Part shown: in pieces, positions 28,685 through 36,690 of the stretch
Position numbering within the stretch: the first letter of the stretch is position 1
Layout: each line of letters starts with the position of its first letter
Assembly (NCBI GenBank): GCA_963702835.1
Contig: OY969762.1
Span: 1,426,001 to 1,490,000 of the forward strand
Reading direction: 5' to 3'
Length of the DNA stretch: 64,000 bases
Origin: JAFGAV01 sp041479055
GTDB taxonomy: Bacteria > Acidobacteriota > Aminicenantia > Aminicenantales > JAFGAV01
Notes under the pieces: generated by a model
What the model saw: only the letters and a program-made list of their open reading frames with translations
Database searches by the model: none
What the model was told of the DNA's origin: nothing
Program-made: the position numbers and the translations under genes

Positions 28685-30352
28685 ATGAATGCTTCCTTTT
28701 CCGAAATTGCCCCTCAGGTCAAAGTCTATGGCCCGGGTTCAATCGGGGGAAAAGGCGCCGGGTTGGCCAAGCTCAATGAGCTGTCCTTGCCCAAAGTCAT
28801 AAAACTGAGAACCCATATCCTGCCGACTTCTTTCTTCGACCATTATGTGGAGGATGACCGGCGCTTTGGGAAAGATGGGCTCAACGTCGTCGCTTCCATT
28901 CTGGAAGAATTGGGTGAAGTCCCTTTGGGCATTCGTTCTTCGGCGACAAACGAGGCGGGCCTGGCGGAGGCAAACATCAGCCCTGTTCACGCCGGGGAGA
29001 ATGCCTCCTTCATGCTGCCCAACAACCATCCCGACCCTCAGCTTCGACGGTCACAGGCCGTTCAGGCCATCTGTCACATTTACAATGATTTTCTACAAAA
29101 GCAGCCGGCCTCGGGCCGAGAAAAAATGGCCATCGTCATCAACCCCATTCCCGGAATTTTCGACGACACGCTGGCCGGCCCCGTCTATTACCCTTACATT
29201 TCCGGAGTGGCGAATTCCTTCTTCCCTCATGCCCTGAAGAACCAGGACCCCCGGGAGGGATTTGCCCGGATCGCTTTCGGCCACGGCTATGCCACGGTCC
29301 TGGATGATTTTCCGGTCATATCCATGGCCACTATCCGCAACCCCATCCCGCTTGAACTCCTGAGAATCGGAACCGGCCAACAATATTTTTATTCCCTGGA
29401 TATGACCAAGAACAAGGAGCTCAAGGGAGAGGAACTGGAGACGATGAAGAAGCTCCACGTGCAGTTTGCCAGTTACCACAAGATCAGGCTGCTGGGGATC
29501 CAGAACAACCTCATCACCATCGAAGAGCTTATTCAGAACAATCACTTCGAGTTCAAGACCAGTTTGGTCGAGATCATGGACATTATCGCCTCCCGCATTT
29601 CCTCCCACTTTCAGATCGAATTTGTTTTCAACCTCGACTTCTCCCGAAAGGACAAAAGAGAGGGGGCGTTCCATATCGTCCAGTTGACCCAATTGCCCGA
29701 ATTGAGATTCGAGGCCGTTCATCTGCCTCGACATATTGGCCACACCTACCTTTCCATCAGCAATGCTCAGGGGCACGGCCTGAAGAAAAACATCAAGCAC
29801 GCTGTCGTCGTCTCTCCTTTTCGCTACTCAAAAGAAAGGCACGGGGCTCTCCGAGAAAAAATCGCGGAAGTCAATCGAGATATGCAGAGCTGCGGAGAAA
29901 AGTACATCTTGATCGTTCCCGGCCGCCTGGGAAGCAAAAACTTGGACTGGGGCATCAACGTCGATTTCAAGGATGTGGATCAAGCCGCGGCGATTTTTGA
30001 ATATGGGGTGGATATCGCCGGCAGGTCTGACCCTCTGCCGGAAGAAGAAAATATGACCGGCGGAATATACGGCAGCCATTTCCTGTACATGATCCAGGGC
30101 GGCTACGACGAAGACCAGAAAAAGCTGCAGACCAGGATGTACGGGACCCAGGGGACTCATTTTTTAACAAACCTGGTGAGCAACAATATCATCTACGGTT
30201 ATATCATGCCCATGCAAGACACCTTTGACCCATGGCTCTTTTCCTGTCCCCGTTCCGATGACCTGCTGACGGTCTTGACCTTCCCCGGGCCGGTTACCGT
30301 CTATGCCGACTCTCTCAAGCAGCGCTGTCAAGTCGTATCCGGAAATGATTAA
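28685..30352 (+). CDS. PEP synthase/PPDK-like ATP-grasp protein (PPDK_N type), paralog 1
   Basis: 555 residues. The N-terminus GPGSIGGKGAGLAKLNELS (about 18-35) and GIRSSATNEAGLAE (about 82) match the ATP-grasp start of PEP synthase and pyruvate phosphate dikinase. I see no phosphohistidine motif (GGxTSHxA) and no PEP-binding barrel, so it cannot carry out the full PEPS or PPDK reaction. From about 405 it has a module, VPGRLGSKNLDWGINVDF followed by GSHFLYMIQGG, shared with the two other PPDK_N proteins at 33.5-38.4 kb. It has no Shine-Dalgarno sequence. Its stop overlaps the start of the receiver protein (ATG inside GGAAATGATTAA), giving coupled translation. Role unknown; ATP-dependent phosphotransfer or small-molecule ligation is possible. 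Confidence 0.75.
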   Translation: MNASFSEIAPQVKVYGPGSIGGKGAGLAKLNELSLPKVIKLRTHILPTSFFDHYVEDDRRFGKDGLNVVASILEELGEVPLGIRSSATNEAGLAEANISPVHAGENASFMLPNNHPDPQLRRSQAVQAICHIYNDFLQKQPASGREKMAIVINPIPGIFDDTLAGPVYYPYISGVANSFFPHALKNQDPREGFARIAFGHGYATVLDDFPVISMATIRNPIPLELLRIGTGQQYFYSLDMTKNKELKGEELETMKKLHVQFASYHKIRLLGIQNNLITIEELIQNNHFEFKTSLVEIMDIIASRISSHFQIEFVFNLDFSRKDKREGAFHIVQLTQLPELRFEAVHLPRHIGHTYLSISNAQGHGLKKNIKHAVVVSPFRYSKERHGALREKIAEVNRDMQSCGEKYILIVPGRLGSKNLDWGINVDFKDVDQAAAIFEYGVDIAGRSDPLPEEENMTGGIYGSHFLYMIQGGYDEDQKKLQTRMYGTQGTHFLTNLVSNNIIYGYIMPMQDTFDPWLFSCPRSDDLLTVLTFPGPVTVYADSLKQRCQVVSGND

Positions 30353-31784
30353 AAAAAATCGCCTTGAAGAATATCCGTTTGCTCCGAGAATCATCAATTC
30401 CATCAAGCTGAAACGGGCGGCCCTCATCGCCGCTGACGCCCAGCTCCGGGATTCGAGGAAGAATCTGGAAGAACATATGCCCTGGCTCAAGATGGACATT
30501 CTGTATGATCCACAAGCCGCGGCGAATTACAGAGCCCCCGAAGCGTGTGTTTTTCTCTTTGATGACACGGCCCTGGCCATGGTCGATACGAAAAATATTC
30601 GAGCCGGCAACAAGGACGCGATTCTTGTTCTGATCTCCTTTCAGCCGTTTGTCCATTGTTCGCCGCCTCAGGCGGCCGGGCAGAAATTTCCCTACACAGC
30701 CAAAGCCGACCTCGTCTTTGCCGTCAGCCGGGACGAATTCGCTCCCCACAAAATCCTTCCCTCCGTTGTGCGGGCCGCGGAAGATTGGCTCAATATCAAG
30801 AAATATTCCGAAGCCCGACGGTACATCTTTTATATCGTCGATGACGAACCCCGTTGGTTTTCCCAATTCTTGCCCGTCCTTTACGGCATCATCGGGCAAC
30901 GCGCCGACGTCATGATCTCGCGCACCTATGAGGAGAGCCTAGCCTTCCTTTTTGATGTGGCCGAGGAGTCACAGATCGACGATAAGAATTACCTTTCGCG
31001 CGGACGCGGAGATGATGTTGTCTGCCTTATCACCGATATTTTTTTCCCAAAAGGCCCGGAGCTGCAGAGCCAAGCAGGCCGCGACCTCATTGGCCTGGTC
31101 AACAGATATTATCCGCGCATCCCGGTGATCATTGCCTCCAAGGCCAAAGAAGCTCAGGAACTCAAGGACTCCGGCTTCATCCTGCCCAAAGGCGACCCGG
31201 GAAGCTTGGGGAAGCTCAAACAATATATTCTTGACCTCACCGGTTTGGGCGATTTTCTCATCTTCGATCATGAAGGACAGGAGATACGTCGAGCCAAGGA
31301 CATCCAAAGCCTTTGTCAAATCCTCGTAGAAGCCGAGCGGGATACTCGGACGGGACGCCTGCTCCGAAAAGTATTGGAGAGCTATGGAGAAAATGACAAA
31401 TTCTCGACCTGGCTCTACATGCACGGCTGCCGGGAGCTGGGCGATCGTTTGCGTCCCTTGAGGAGAGGAGGCCGGCAGCTCATCACCCTGTTGAAAAGAA
31501 ATTTTCAAGCCGAGATGGCCCGGATGGAGAGAACCCCCTTGATCATCGACGGTCAAAAAGTATTCAGCCTGGCCGACCTCCAGGCCTCTCTCCGGACTCT
31601 GTCCCCTGACCAGATTCAACCTTTCTCCGACAACGACATCATCTCCTCCTGGCTTGACCGAAAAGGCTATCCTGAGTTGGCCGAAGCGCTCCGTCCTATC
31701 CACGGCAGCGGGCCGAAGCTTGGCCAAACCTTGGCTCAAATAGTCGAGGAATGGATCAGCATATACCAGTCCAGAGGCCTGTAG
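30345..31784 (+). CDS. Receiver-domain protein with duplicated C-terminal module
   Basis: 479 residues. A receiver (REC) domain at about 160-295 has the acidic pair (VDDEP, 164), a phosphoacceptor Asp in LITDIFFPKG (about 231), a Ser switch residue in VIIAS, and the Lys in LPKG. The first 150 residues may be a degenerate receiver. After it, two ~80-residue modules repeat the pattern FSxWLxxxGxxELxxxLRPxxxxGxxL (about 355-375 and 445-465). The start ATG overlaps the stop of the PPDK_N gene, so the longer frame from 30303 is unlikely. No histidine kinase is in the window. Output is probably protein contact with the PPDK_N partner; that is inference. Confidence 0.7.
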   Translation: MIKKNRLEEYPFAPRIINSIKLKRAALIAADAQLRDSRKNLEEHMPWLKMDILYDPQAAANYRAPEACVFLFDDTALAMVDTKNIRAGNKDAILVLISFQPFVHCSPPQAAGQKFPYTAKADLVFAVSRDEFAPHKILPSVVRAAEDWLNIKKYSEARRYIFYIVDDEPRWFSQFLPVLYGIIGQRADVMISRTYEESLAFLFDVAEESQIDDKNYLSRGRGDDVVCLITDIFFPKGPELQSQAGRDLIGLVNRYYPRIPVIIASKAKEAQELKDSGFILPKGDPGSLGKLKQYILDLTGLGDFLIFDHEGQEIRRAKDIQSLCQILVEAERDTRTGRLLRKVLESYGENDKFSTWLYMHGCRELGDRLRPLRRGGRQLITLLKRNFQAEMARMERTPLIIDGQKVFSLADLQASLRTLSPDQIQPFSDNDIISSWLDRKGYPELAEALRPIHGSGPKLGQTLAQIVEEWISIYQSRGL

Positions 31785-31804
31785 GCCGACTATTTTGATT
31801 TCAT

Positions 31805-31835
31805 TTGTCTTTTGTTTGGTTTTTGTTAATATAAT
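31805..31835 (+). promoter_or_regulatory. Promoter of the OmpR-type regulator gene
   Basis: A perfect TATAAT (31830-31835) with a TTGTCT (31805-31810) 19 bp upstream, about 20 nt before the ATG at 31856. AT-rich surroundings. Confidence 0.45.
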
Positions 31836-31855
31836 ATAACCGGAATAAAGCATCC

Positions 31856-32578
31856 ATGAGACCGTCAGCCCAAGATGTTCGCCCCAAAGCCAATATCTTA
31901 TGTGTGGAGGACGACGTCAATCTTCAAAAGAGCATCACCTTCATTCTGTGGAGAGAGGGCTACAAGGTTCTTTGCGCTCAGAACGGAGAGGATGCCCTAG
32001 AACTGGCCCGCCGAGAGAAACCCGATCTCATTCTCCTGGATTTGATCCTCCCCGGAATCGACGGAAACAAATTATGCAGCATCCTTAAAAAAGACCCTTG
32101 CACCGCGGACATTCTCGTCGTTATGTTGACTGCCAAAAAGCAAGTCCAGGAGATCGTGGCCGGGCTGAAAAGCTACGCCGATGACTATATCATTAAGCCT
32201 TTTGAGCCGGAAATCCTGCTGGCCCGCCTCCAAGCCCTCTTGCGCCGAAAGGTGAAATCAGAAGAAAAGGATACCACCACACAGGAAATCGATGACCTCC
32301 TGATCAATAGGAAGGCTTATGAGGTCCTCCTCGGCGGCAAAAAAATTCATTTATCCAAGACGGAGTTCGAAATTCTCTCCCTCCTGGCCAATAAGCCCAA
32401 TCAGGTTTTCACCCGCTCCAGCATACTCGACCACGTCCGAGAGGACGGCTATCCGATTACCGAACGGATCATCGACTATCACATCACCGGACTCCGGAAA
32501 AAGCTCGGCAAGGCCAAGAAATTCATCCAGACGGTCAGGGGGGTTGGATATAAATTCGAAGCTGAAGAAAATTCTTAG
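31856..32578 (+). CDS. OmpR/PhoB-family response regulator
   Basis: 240 residues. The N-terminal receiver has CVEDDVNL, a phosphoacceptor Asp in LILLDLILPGIDG (about residue 61), MLTAKK and the IKPF Lys. The C-terminal winged helix (about 145-235) includes LSKTEFEILSLLANKPNQVF and a recognition helix followed by KFIQTVRGVGYKF. All catalytic residues are intact, so it should be phosphorylated, but no histidine kinase lies nearby. It probably controls transcription of this island or of a remote target. Confidence 0.93.
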   Translation: MRPSAQDVRPKANILCVEDDVNLQKSITFILWREGYKVLCAQNGEDALELARREKPDLILLDLILPGIDGNKLCSILKKDPCTADILVVMLTAKKQVQEIVAGLKSYADDYIIKPFEPEILLARLQALLRRKVKSEEKDTTTQEIDDLLINRKAYEVLLGGKKIHLSKTEFEILSLLANKPNQVFTRSSILDHVREDGYPITERIIDYHITGLRKKLGKAKKFIQTVRGVGYKFEAEENS

Positions 32579-32588
32579 CTCAGAAGAG

Positions 32589-32617
32589 TTGTCACCACGG
32601 GCCTTTTTCATTATCAT
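32589..32617 (+). promoter_or_regulatory. Promoter placing the transcript start at the GTG of the phosphoesterase
   Basis: TTGTCA (32589-32594), a 17-bp spacer, TATCAT (32612-32617), then 6 nt to the GTG at 32624. Supports a leaderless message and that start codon. Confidence 0.5.
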
Positions 32618-32623
32618 CTTTTT

Positions 32624-33487
32624 GTGCCGCTTGCCTTCTTTGTCTCCGACCTTCATGGCAGCATCCCTCGCTATGAGAAGCTCTTCGCGGCCATTTCACA
32701 GGAAAAGCCCGAGGCTGTCTTCATCGGCGGCGACTTCCTGCCCCTGACTTGGCATATCCCTGAATCGTTCGATTTCCTCCATCAGGATTTTGTAAACGCT
32801 TATTTGGCTAAGAGATTCCTCGCCCTGCGCCAGGAGCTTTTGGACTCTTACCCCAGGATTTTTCTGATCATGGGCAATGACGACAGCCGGTTCGAAGAGG
32901 CGGCCGTCCTGGATGCGGCCGCCCTGGGTCTATGGGAATACCTCCATAATCGAAGAATCGTCTTCAAAGGATTCCCCGTCTATGGCTATGCCTATGTTCC
33001 GCCCACTCCTTTCCAACTTAAAGACTGGGAGCGCTACGATGTATCCCGCTACCTCGACCCGGGGGCCGTCTCCCCCGAGGAGGGCCTTCGGACTGTCCCC
33101 CTATCCGATCAGGAAATAAAATTCTCCACGATCAAGGACGACCTCGAGCGGCTGACCGGAAAAGACGACCTGAGCAAGGCCATCTTTCTCTTCCATGCGC
33201 CCCCCTATCGGACAAAACTTGATCTATTTGCCCTGGAAGATAAAATAATCGACCATGTCCCCCTGGACCGCCATCTGGGCAGCATTGCCCTGCGGCGCTT
33301 CATTGAAATGCGCCAGCCGCTCTTAACGCTTCACGGCCATGTTCATGAATCGGCCGGGCTCTCGGGTTCTTGGAAAGACCGCATCGGCCGGACCCATTGT
33401 TTTTCTGCCGCGCATCACGGGCCGGAGCTGGCCCTGGTGCGGTTTGACCCCGAGGATCTGGATTCGGCCACTCGCCAATTGATCTAG
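32624..33487 (+). CDS. Calcineurin-like metallophosphoesterase
   Basis: 287 residues, dinuclear-metal phosphoesterase fold. Motifs are FFVSDLHGSIPRYEKL (D-x-H), FIGGDFLPL (GD), MGNDDSRFE (GND in place of GNH), LFHAPPY and THGHVH-like LTLHGHVHES. The GNDD variant keeps the Asn ligand but replaces the usual His by Asp, seen in some family branches. Substrate unknown. No ribosome site; the GTG start is supported by a promoter ending 6 nt before it. It converges with the 1068-residue PPDK_N gene, their stops overlapping by 4 bp. It may reverse a phosphorylation or nucleotidylation made by this island. Confidence 0.85.
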   Translation: MPLAFFVSDLHGSIPRYEKLFAAISQEKPEAVFIGGDFLPLTWHIPESFDFLHQDFVNAYLAKRFLALRQELLDSYPRIFLIMGNDDSRFEEAAVLDAAALGLWEYLHNRRIVFKGFPVYGYAYVPPTPFQLKDWERYDVSRYLDPGAVSPEEGLRTVPLSDQEIKFSTIKDDLERLTGKDDLSKAIFLFHAPPYRTKLDLFALEDKIIDHVPLDRHLGSIALRRFIEMRQPLLTLHGHVHESAGLSGSWKDRIGRTHCFSAAHHGPELALVRFDPEDLDSATRQLI

Positions 33488-36400
33488 GCGGGCGCTCCGC
33501 TTGTTTGGCCGTCTTTTTTTTTGAGCGGCAAGGGCCGGGCGGCGTCCGTGACGGCGCCGATTTTCACGGCATAGCTCGTCTGCCGGACAATATCTTCATC
33601 GCTGACCATATGAACATCGAGGAGTCCGCTGCTCTGGTAGCCTGTTCTCTGGAAATTCAGTTCGGCCAGGCAAAGGCTCCAGCCTTCCAGCCAGAGCAGC
33701 AGTTCCAGGCGTTGTTTTTTCGTTCCCTGAAAATGGACCAGAAGATCGATATCGCTCTGTGGGCCGGCAGTGGCGTTTTTAACGCTGCCGATAATATAAA
33801 GAGCCTTGACTCCGAAGCGCCGCTCATCCATCTGAGAGGCAAGGTATTCCGCCATTTCCAGCCGCCAGGCCCAATGGTTCTCCGATCTTTTCTTCTCCTT
33901 ATCTTTGAGGACGGTTGGAGAAGGGGGTTCGACCCGAGGGTCGACCAGTATACCCACGGCCTCATCAAGGTCGGCATTCATGAGCACGCGGAGCACTGAT
34001 CCCCCCGTGACGGCGGGAATGTCGATCACCTTGAGGGTGTCCTCGAGGTAAGCAAATTCGGGGAGGACCTGAGCCAGAATGTTGGGCGATTTGGAGAAGA
34101 AACCCTCCTGGAAGACAACATCCTCCTCATCGGGATAAAGGGGCAGATAGCGGATTTCCGCTTCCACCAGGTCCTGGAAAAAGTGAGTGCCGAAGGAAAG
34201 GTCGGGAAGATAGCTTCCCTTTTTCCTGGCGACCTCGACCAGGGCCGCCGTGTTGGAGATATCGGAATAGGAGACCTTGACCCCCAGCTTGATGTCCCCC
34301 CGGCTTCCCCATCGCCCGGGCCCCATGAGAATGAAGCGACGCCGCGGCAGAAGCTTGTTCAGCCTGCCTACCGCGCGCCCGACTGCCAGCAGGGCCGCCC
34401 GGCTGGTCAGGCTATCGTAGCTTTGCGGATCAACATAGACGAGGTGGGTGATGTCGGGCAGGCTGCCGTTGGAAACATAGCGTTTCGCCTGGAAGAGGAT
34501 CTTCTCCCGGGGAAGATCCTTGGGAATTAAAGCCGGCCCCCCGCCCTCCAGCGAGCTCTGCGGCCGGCATTGGAGGAGATAAATATTCTTTCCATCGGAA
34601 GCAAATTCAATATCCACGGGCGACTGGAGCTTCTCTTCCAGAATCTGCATAACCTGTCGAAGCTGAGGGATAAAAGAGGTGTCGCTGACCAGCCCTTCAA
34701 AGGTGACCGCTAAATTATCCTGGTTAAAATCGATAGCCCGGCCCACGGGCTTTCTGAGTTGCTGGCCGTCATAGAGGGAGACCATTTTGTCGATGGCCGG
34801 AATATTTTCGCCGATTTTTCTCAACAGCTCACCGACCTCGATGGTTTCAAAACTATTTGTTTTCAAGTTAAGGACATCCATTTTCTTAGGCGCATAGCGC
34901 ACGAGTTCGTCGGCGGCGACGTTGACCCGCAGGCCGACTTGCCCGGGAGCGATCAGAACGGGGTGGTCGTCGCTCATCCTGTCGACGGCCCGCGTTCCCA
35001 GGCCGGGGACCATTCGCACCAGGCCATCTTCGCGTTTGATCCGGGGCGACCAACGGAACTCGTTAAAGCTGAAAGCAACGCCGGCGAAGGAAGGGAAAAA
35101 ATAGTCCCCTATCTGGGTGCCCACAACCTCCTGGATCATGATGCCCATTTCCTCGGCAAAATCAAGCAAACCGCGCTCCGAGCGGTAGCCGATCGGGTCA
35201 GGTCCATAAGTCGAAGCATAGACCTCGGCGATAGCACTTTGGAGGGCTTCCAGTCGCTGCTGTTTACTGCCCTGGTTGGCCAAGAACAGGCTCTTGTATT
35301 TCCCGGAAAACGAGGATCCCACCCGGTCTTCGAGAAGGCTCGAGCTGCGGACGATGATCGGCTTGTCCTTGAAGTCGTCCAGAACCATGGACAGCCCCTG
35401 GATGATGTCCGTGGGAAAACGGGAGTTCTTAAACGTCTGCAGGATATGGGGGTATTCCAGCCGGACCTGGTTGATGTCCTTATATTTTTGCTCGACGACC
35501 TCGTTGAGGTTATTGGTGGAGAGAAAGCTCAGCAGCCCGTCCGAAGTGATATACCATGTTTTGGGTATCTTGATGTCACTGTATTGACTCAATAAATCAC
35601 CGGACTTCTGGAGAATATGCTGAGCCAGGAAGAGCCCCGCGCTTTTCCCGCCCAGCCTTCCCTGGCTTTCCGGTGAAAAGACGATGTGGTCCAGGATTTC
35701 ATAGAAATCATCGACCTCCAGGTGCTGGACGGCCGTGTTGATAAAATCCGGCTGGGCGGAGAGAAAACGACGGATCAGGGAGACGAGGACGCCGCGTTTG
35801 CTGGCCGGCGGGAGCTCAATGCCTTCCGCGGCGATGTGATGATAGCGACGAACGGCGTCGACAACCTGGGCCAGGGAGAGGCTCCTGTTGGTCACCTGGA
35901 CCAGGAAGCCCAAGCGGTCCTCCTGGATCCACTTCCTGATGTTAAAGAGGATTTGATCGTTGGTCAGATGCTTGGCGGCCAGCCCGAATGTTTCATCGCT
36001 GAGCCCGTCGCTAAAGGCCGGCAGGCTCGTCTGATAGGGACGATTGTCATCTTCGAGGAAGTTGGGCGCAAGGCTTGCCTGTCCGGCCAATGATTTTTGG
36101 AGAATTGTTTCCGCTTCTGGGATGCCGCTCCAGCTAAGGAAATTGAGCATGCGGCGGGAAATGTTCAAAAAGAGGTTCTTGTTGGTCTGCCGCAGAAAAT
36201 TTAAAGCCACCCGCCACTCTTCCGTCCGGTGGGCGGTGAGGTCCTGCCGGCCGGCCTGGTACTCTTGGTAAGCCTGTTTCGTCCGGGTGTACAGGATGTA
36301 ATGTCCCAGCCGGTCGACGATCGTTCCCAAGAGCTTCGTTTCTTCCTTCAAGAAAGGGCCGTCATCGGCATGGGGCATCTCGGCCGTATAATAAACGCTC

Positions 36401-36690
36401 AACCTCCCGACTTTCTTATCCTGGACTTCAATATCATCAAATTGGACCCAGGGCGTCTCGGCGAAATTTTGAGATTGACAGGTGTGCCCCTCCAAGAAAA
36501 TCCGGGCCACGCATATGTCAGGATACTGCCATCCCGGAGGAATGGCCTCAATAACTCCCTGGCAGATATCAGCCAGATTCGTGTCGGGCTTATTCAGAAG
36601 TTCTTCGATTTTGTAAAGGCAGTTCAGTTCTTTGGCCCGTTCGGATAGAAACCAAATCAGGTTGTCAATGTTCTTGGGCTGTTCAGTCAT
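33484..36690 (-). CDS. GAF-like sensor / PPDK_N / nucleotidyltransferase fusion protein, paralog 3
   Basis: 1068 residues. Residues about 15-150 resemble the GAF-like input domain of sensor kinases (ELNCLYKIEELLN, AIPPGWQYPDICVARI, GRLSVYY). About 345-715 is a PPDK_N ATP-grasp (LGGKSAGLFLAQHIL, IIVRSSSLLEDRVGSSFSGK, IYLLQCRPQS). About 785-840 is the module shared by all three paralogs (FILMGPGRWGSRGDIKLGV then GTHFF). About 955-1050 is a minimal nucleotidyltransferase: YIIGSVKNATAGPQSDIDLL holds the GS...DxD catalytic pattern. No phosphohistidine domain or PEP barrel is seen. The last gene of the minus-strand operon; starts 8 bp inside paralog 2. A signal-sensing enzyme that transfers phosphoryl or nucleotidyl groups is a reasonable inference; the target is unknown. 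Confidence 0.75.
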   Translation of the reverse strand: MTEQPKNIDNLIWFLSERAKELNCLYKIEELLNKPDTNLADICQGVIEAIPPGWQYPDICVARIFLEGHTCQSQNFAETPWVQFDDIEVQDKKVGRLSVYYTAEMPHADDGPFLKEETKLLGTIVDRLGHYILYTRTKQAYQEYQAGRQDLTAHRTEEWRVALNFLRQTNKNLFLNISRRMLNFLSWSGIPEAETILQKSLAGQASLAPNFLEDDNRPYQTSLPAFSDGLSDETFGLAAKHLTNDQILFNIRKWIQEDRLGFLVQVTNRSLSLAQVVDAVRRYHHIAAEGIELPPASKRGVLVSLIRRFLSAQPDFINTAVQHLEVDDFYEILDHIVFSPESQGRLGGKSAGLFLAQHILQKSGDLLSQYSDIKIPKTWYITSDGLLSFLSTNNLNEVVEQKYKDINQVRLEYPHILQTFKNSRFPTDIIQGLSMVLDDFKDKPIIVRSSSLLEDRVGSSFSGKYKSLFLANQGSKQQRLEALQSAIAEVYASTYGPDPIGYRSERGLLDFAEEMGIMIQEVVGTQIGDYFFPSFAGVAFSFNEFRWSPRIKREDGLVRMVPGLGTRAVDRMSDDHPVLIAPGQVGLRVNVAADELVRYAPKKMDVLNLKTNSFETIEVGELLRKIGENIPAIDKMVSLYDGQQLRKPVGRAIDFNQDNLAVTFEGLVSDTSFIPQLRQVMQILEEKLQSPVDIEFASDGKNIYLLQCRPQSSLEGGGPALIPKDLPREKILFQAKRYVSNGSLPDITHLVYVDPQSYDSLTSRAALLAVGRAVGRLNKLLPRRRFILMGPGRWGSRGDIKLGVKVSYSDISNTAALVEVARKKGSYLPDLSFGTHFFQDLVEAEIRYLPLYPDEEDVVFQEGFFSKSPNILAQVLPEFAYLEDTLKVIDIPAVTGGSVLRVLMNADLDEAVGILVDPRVEPPSPTVLKDKEKKRSENHWAWRLEMAEYLASQMDERRFGVKALYIIGSVKNATAGPQSDIDLLVHFQGTKKQRLELLLWLEGWSLCLAELNFQRTGYQSSGLLDVHMVSDEDIVRQTSYAVKIGAVTDAARPLPLKKKDGQTSGAPA

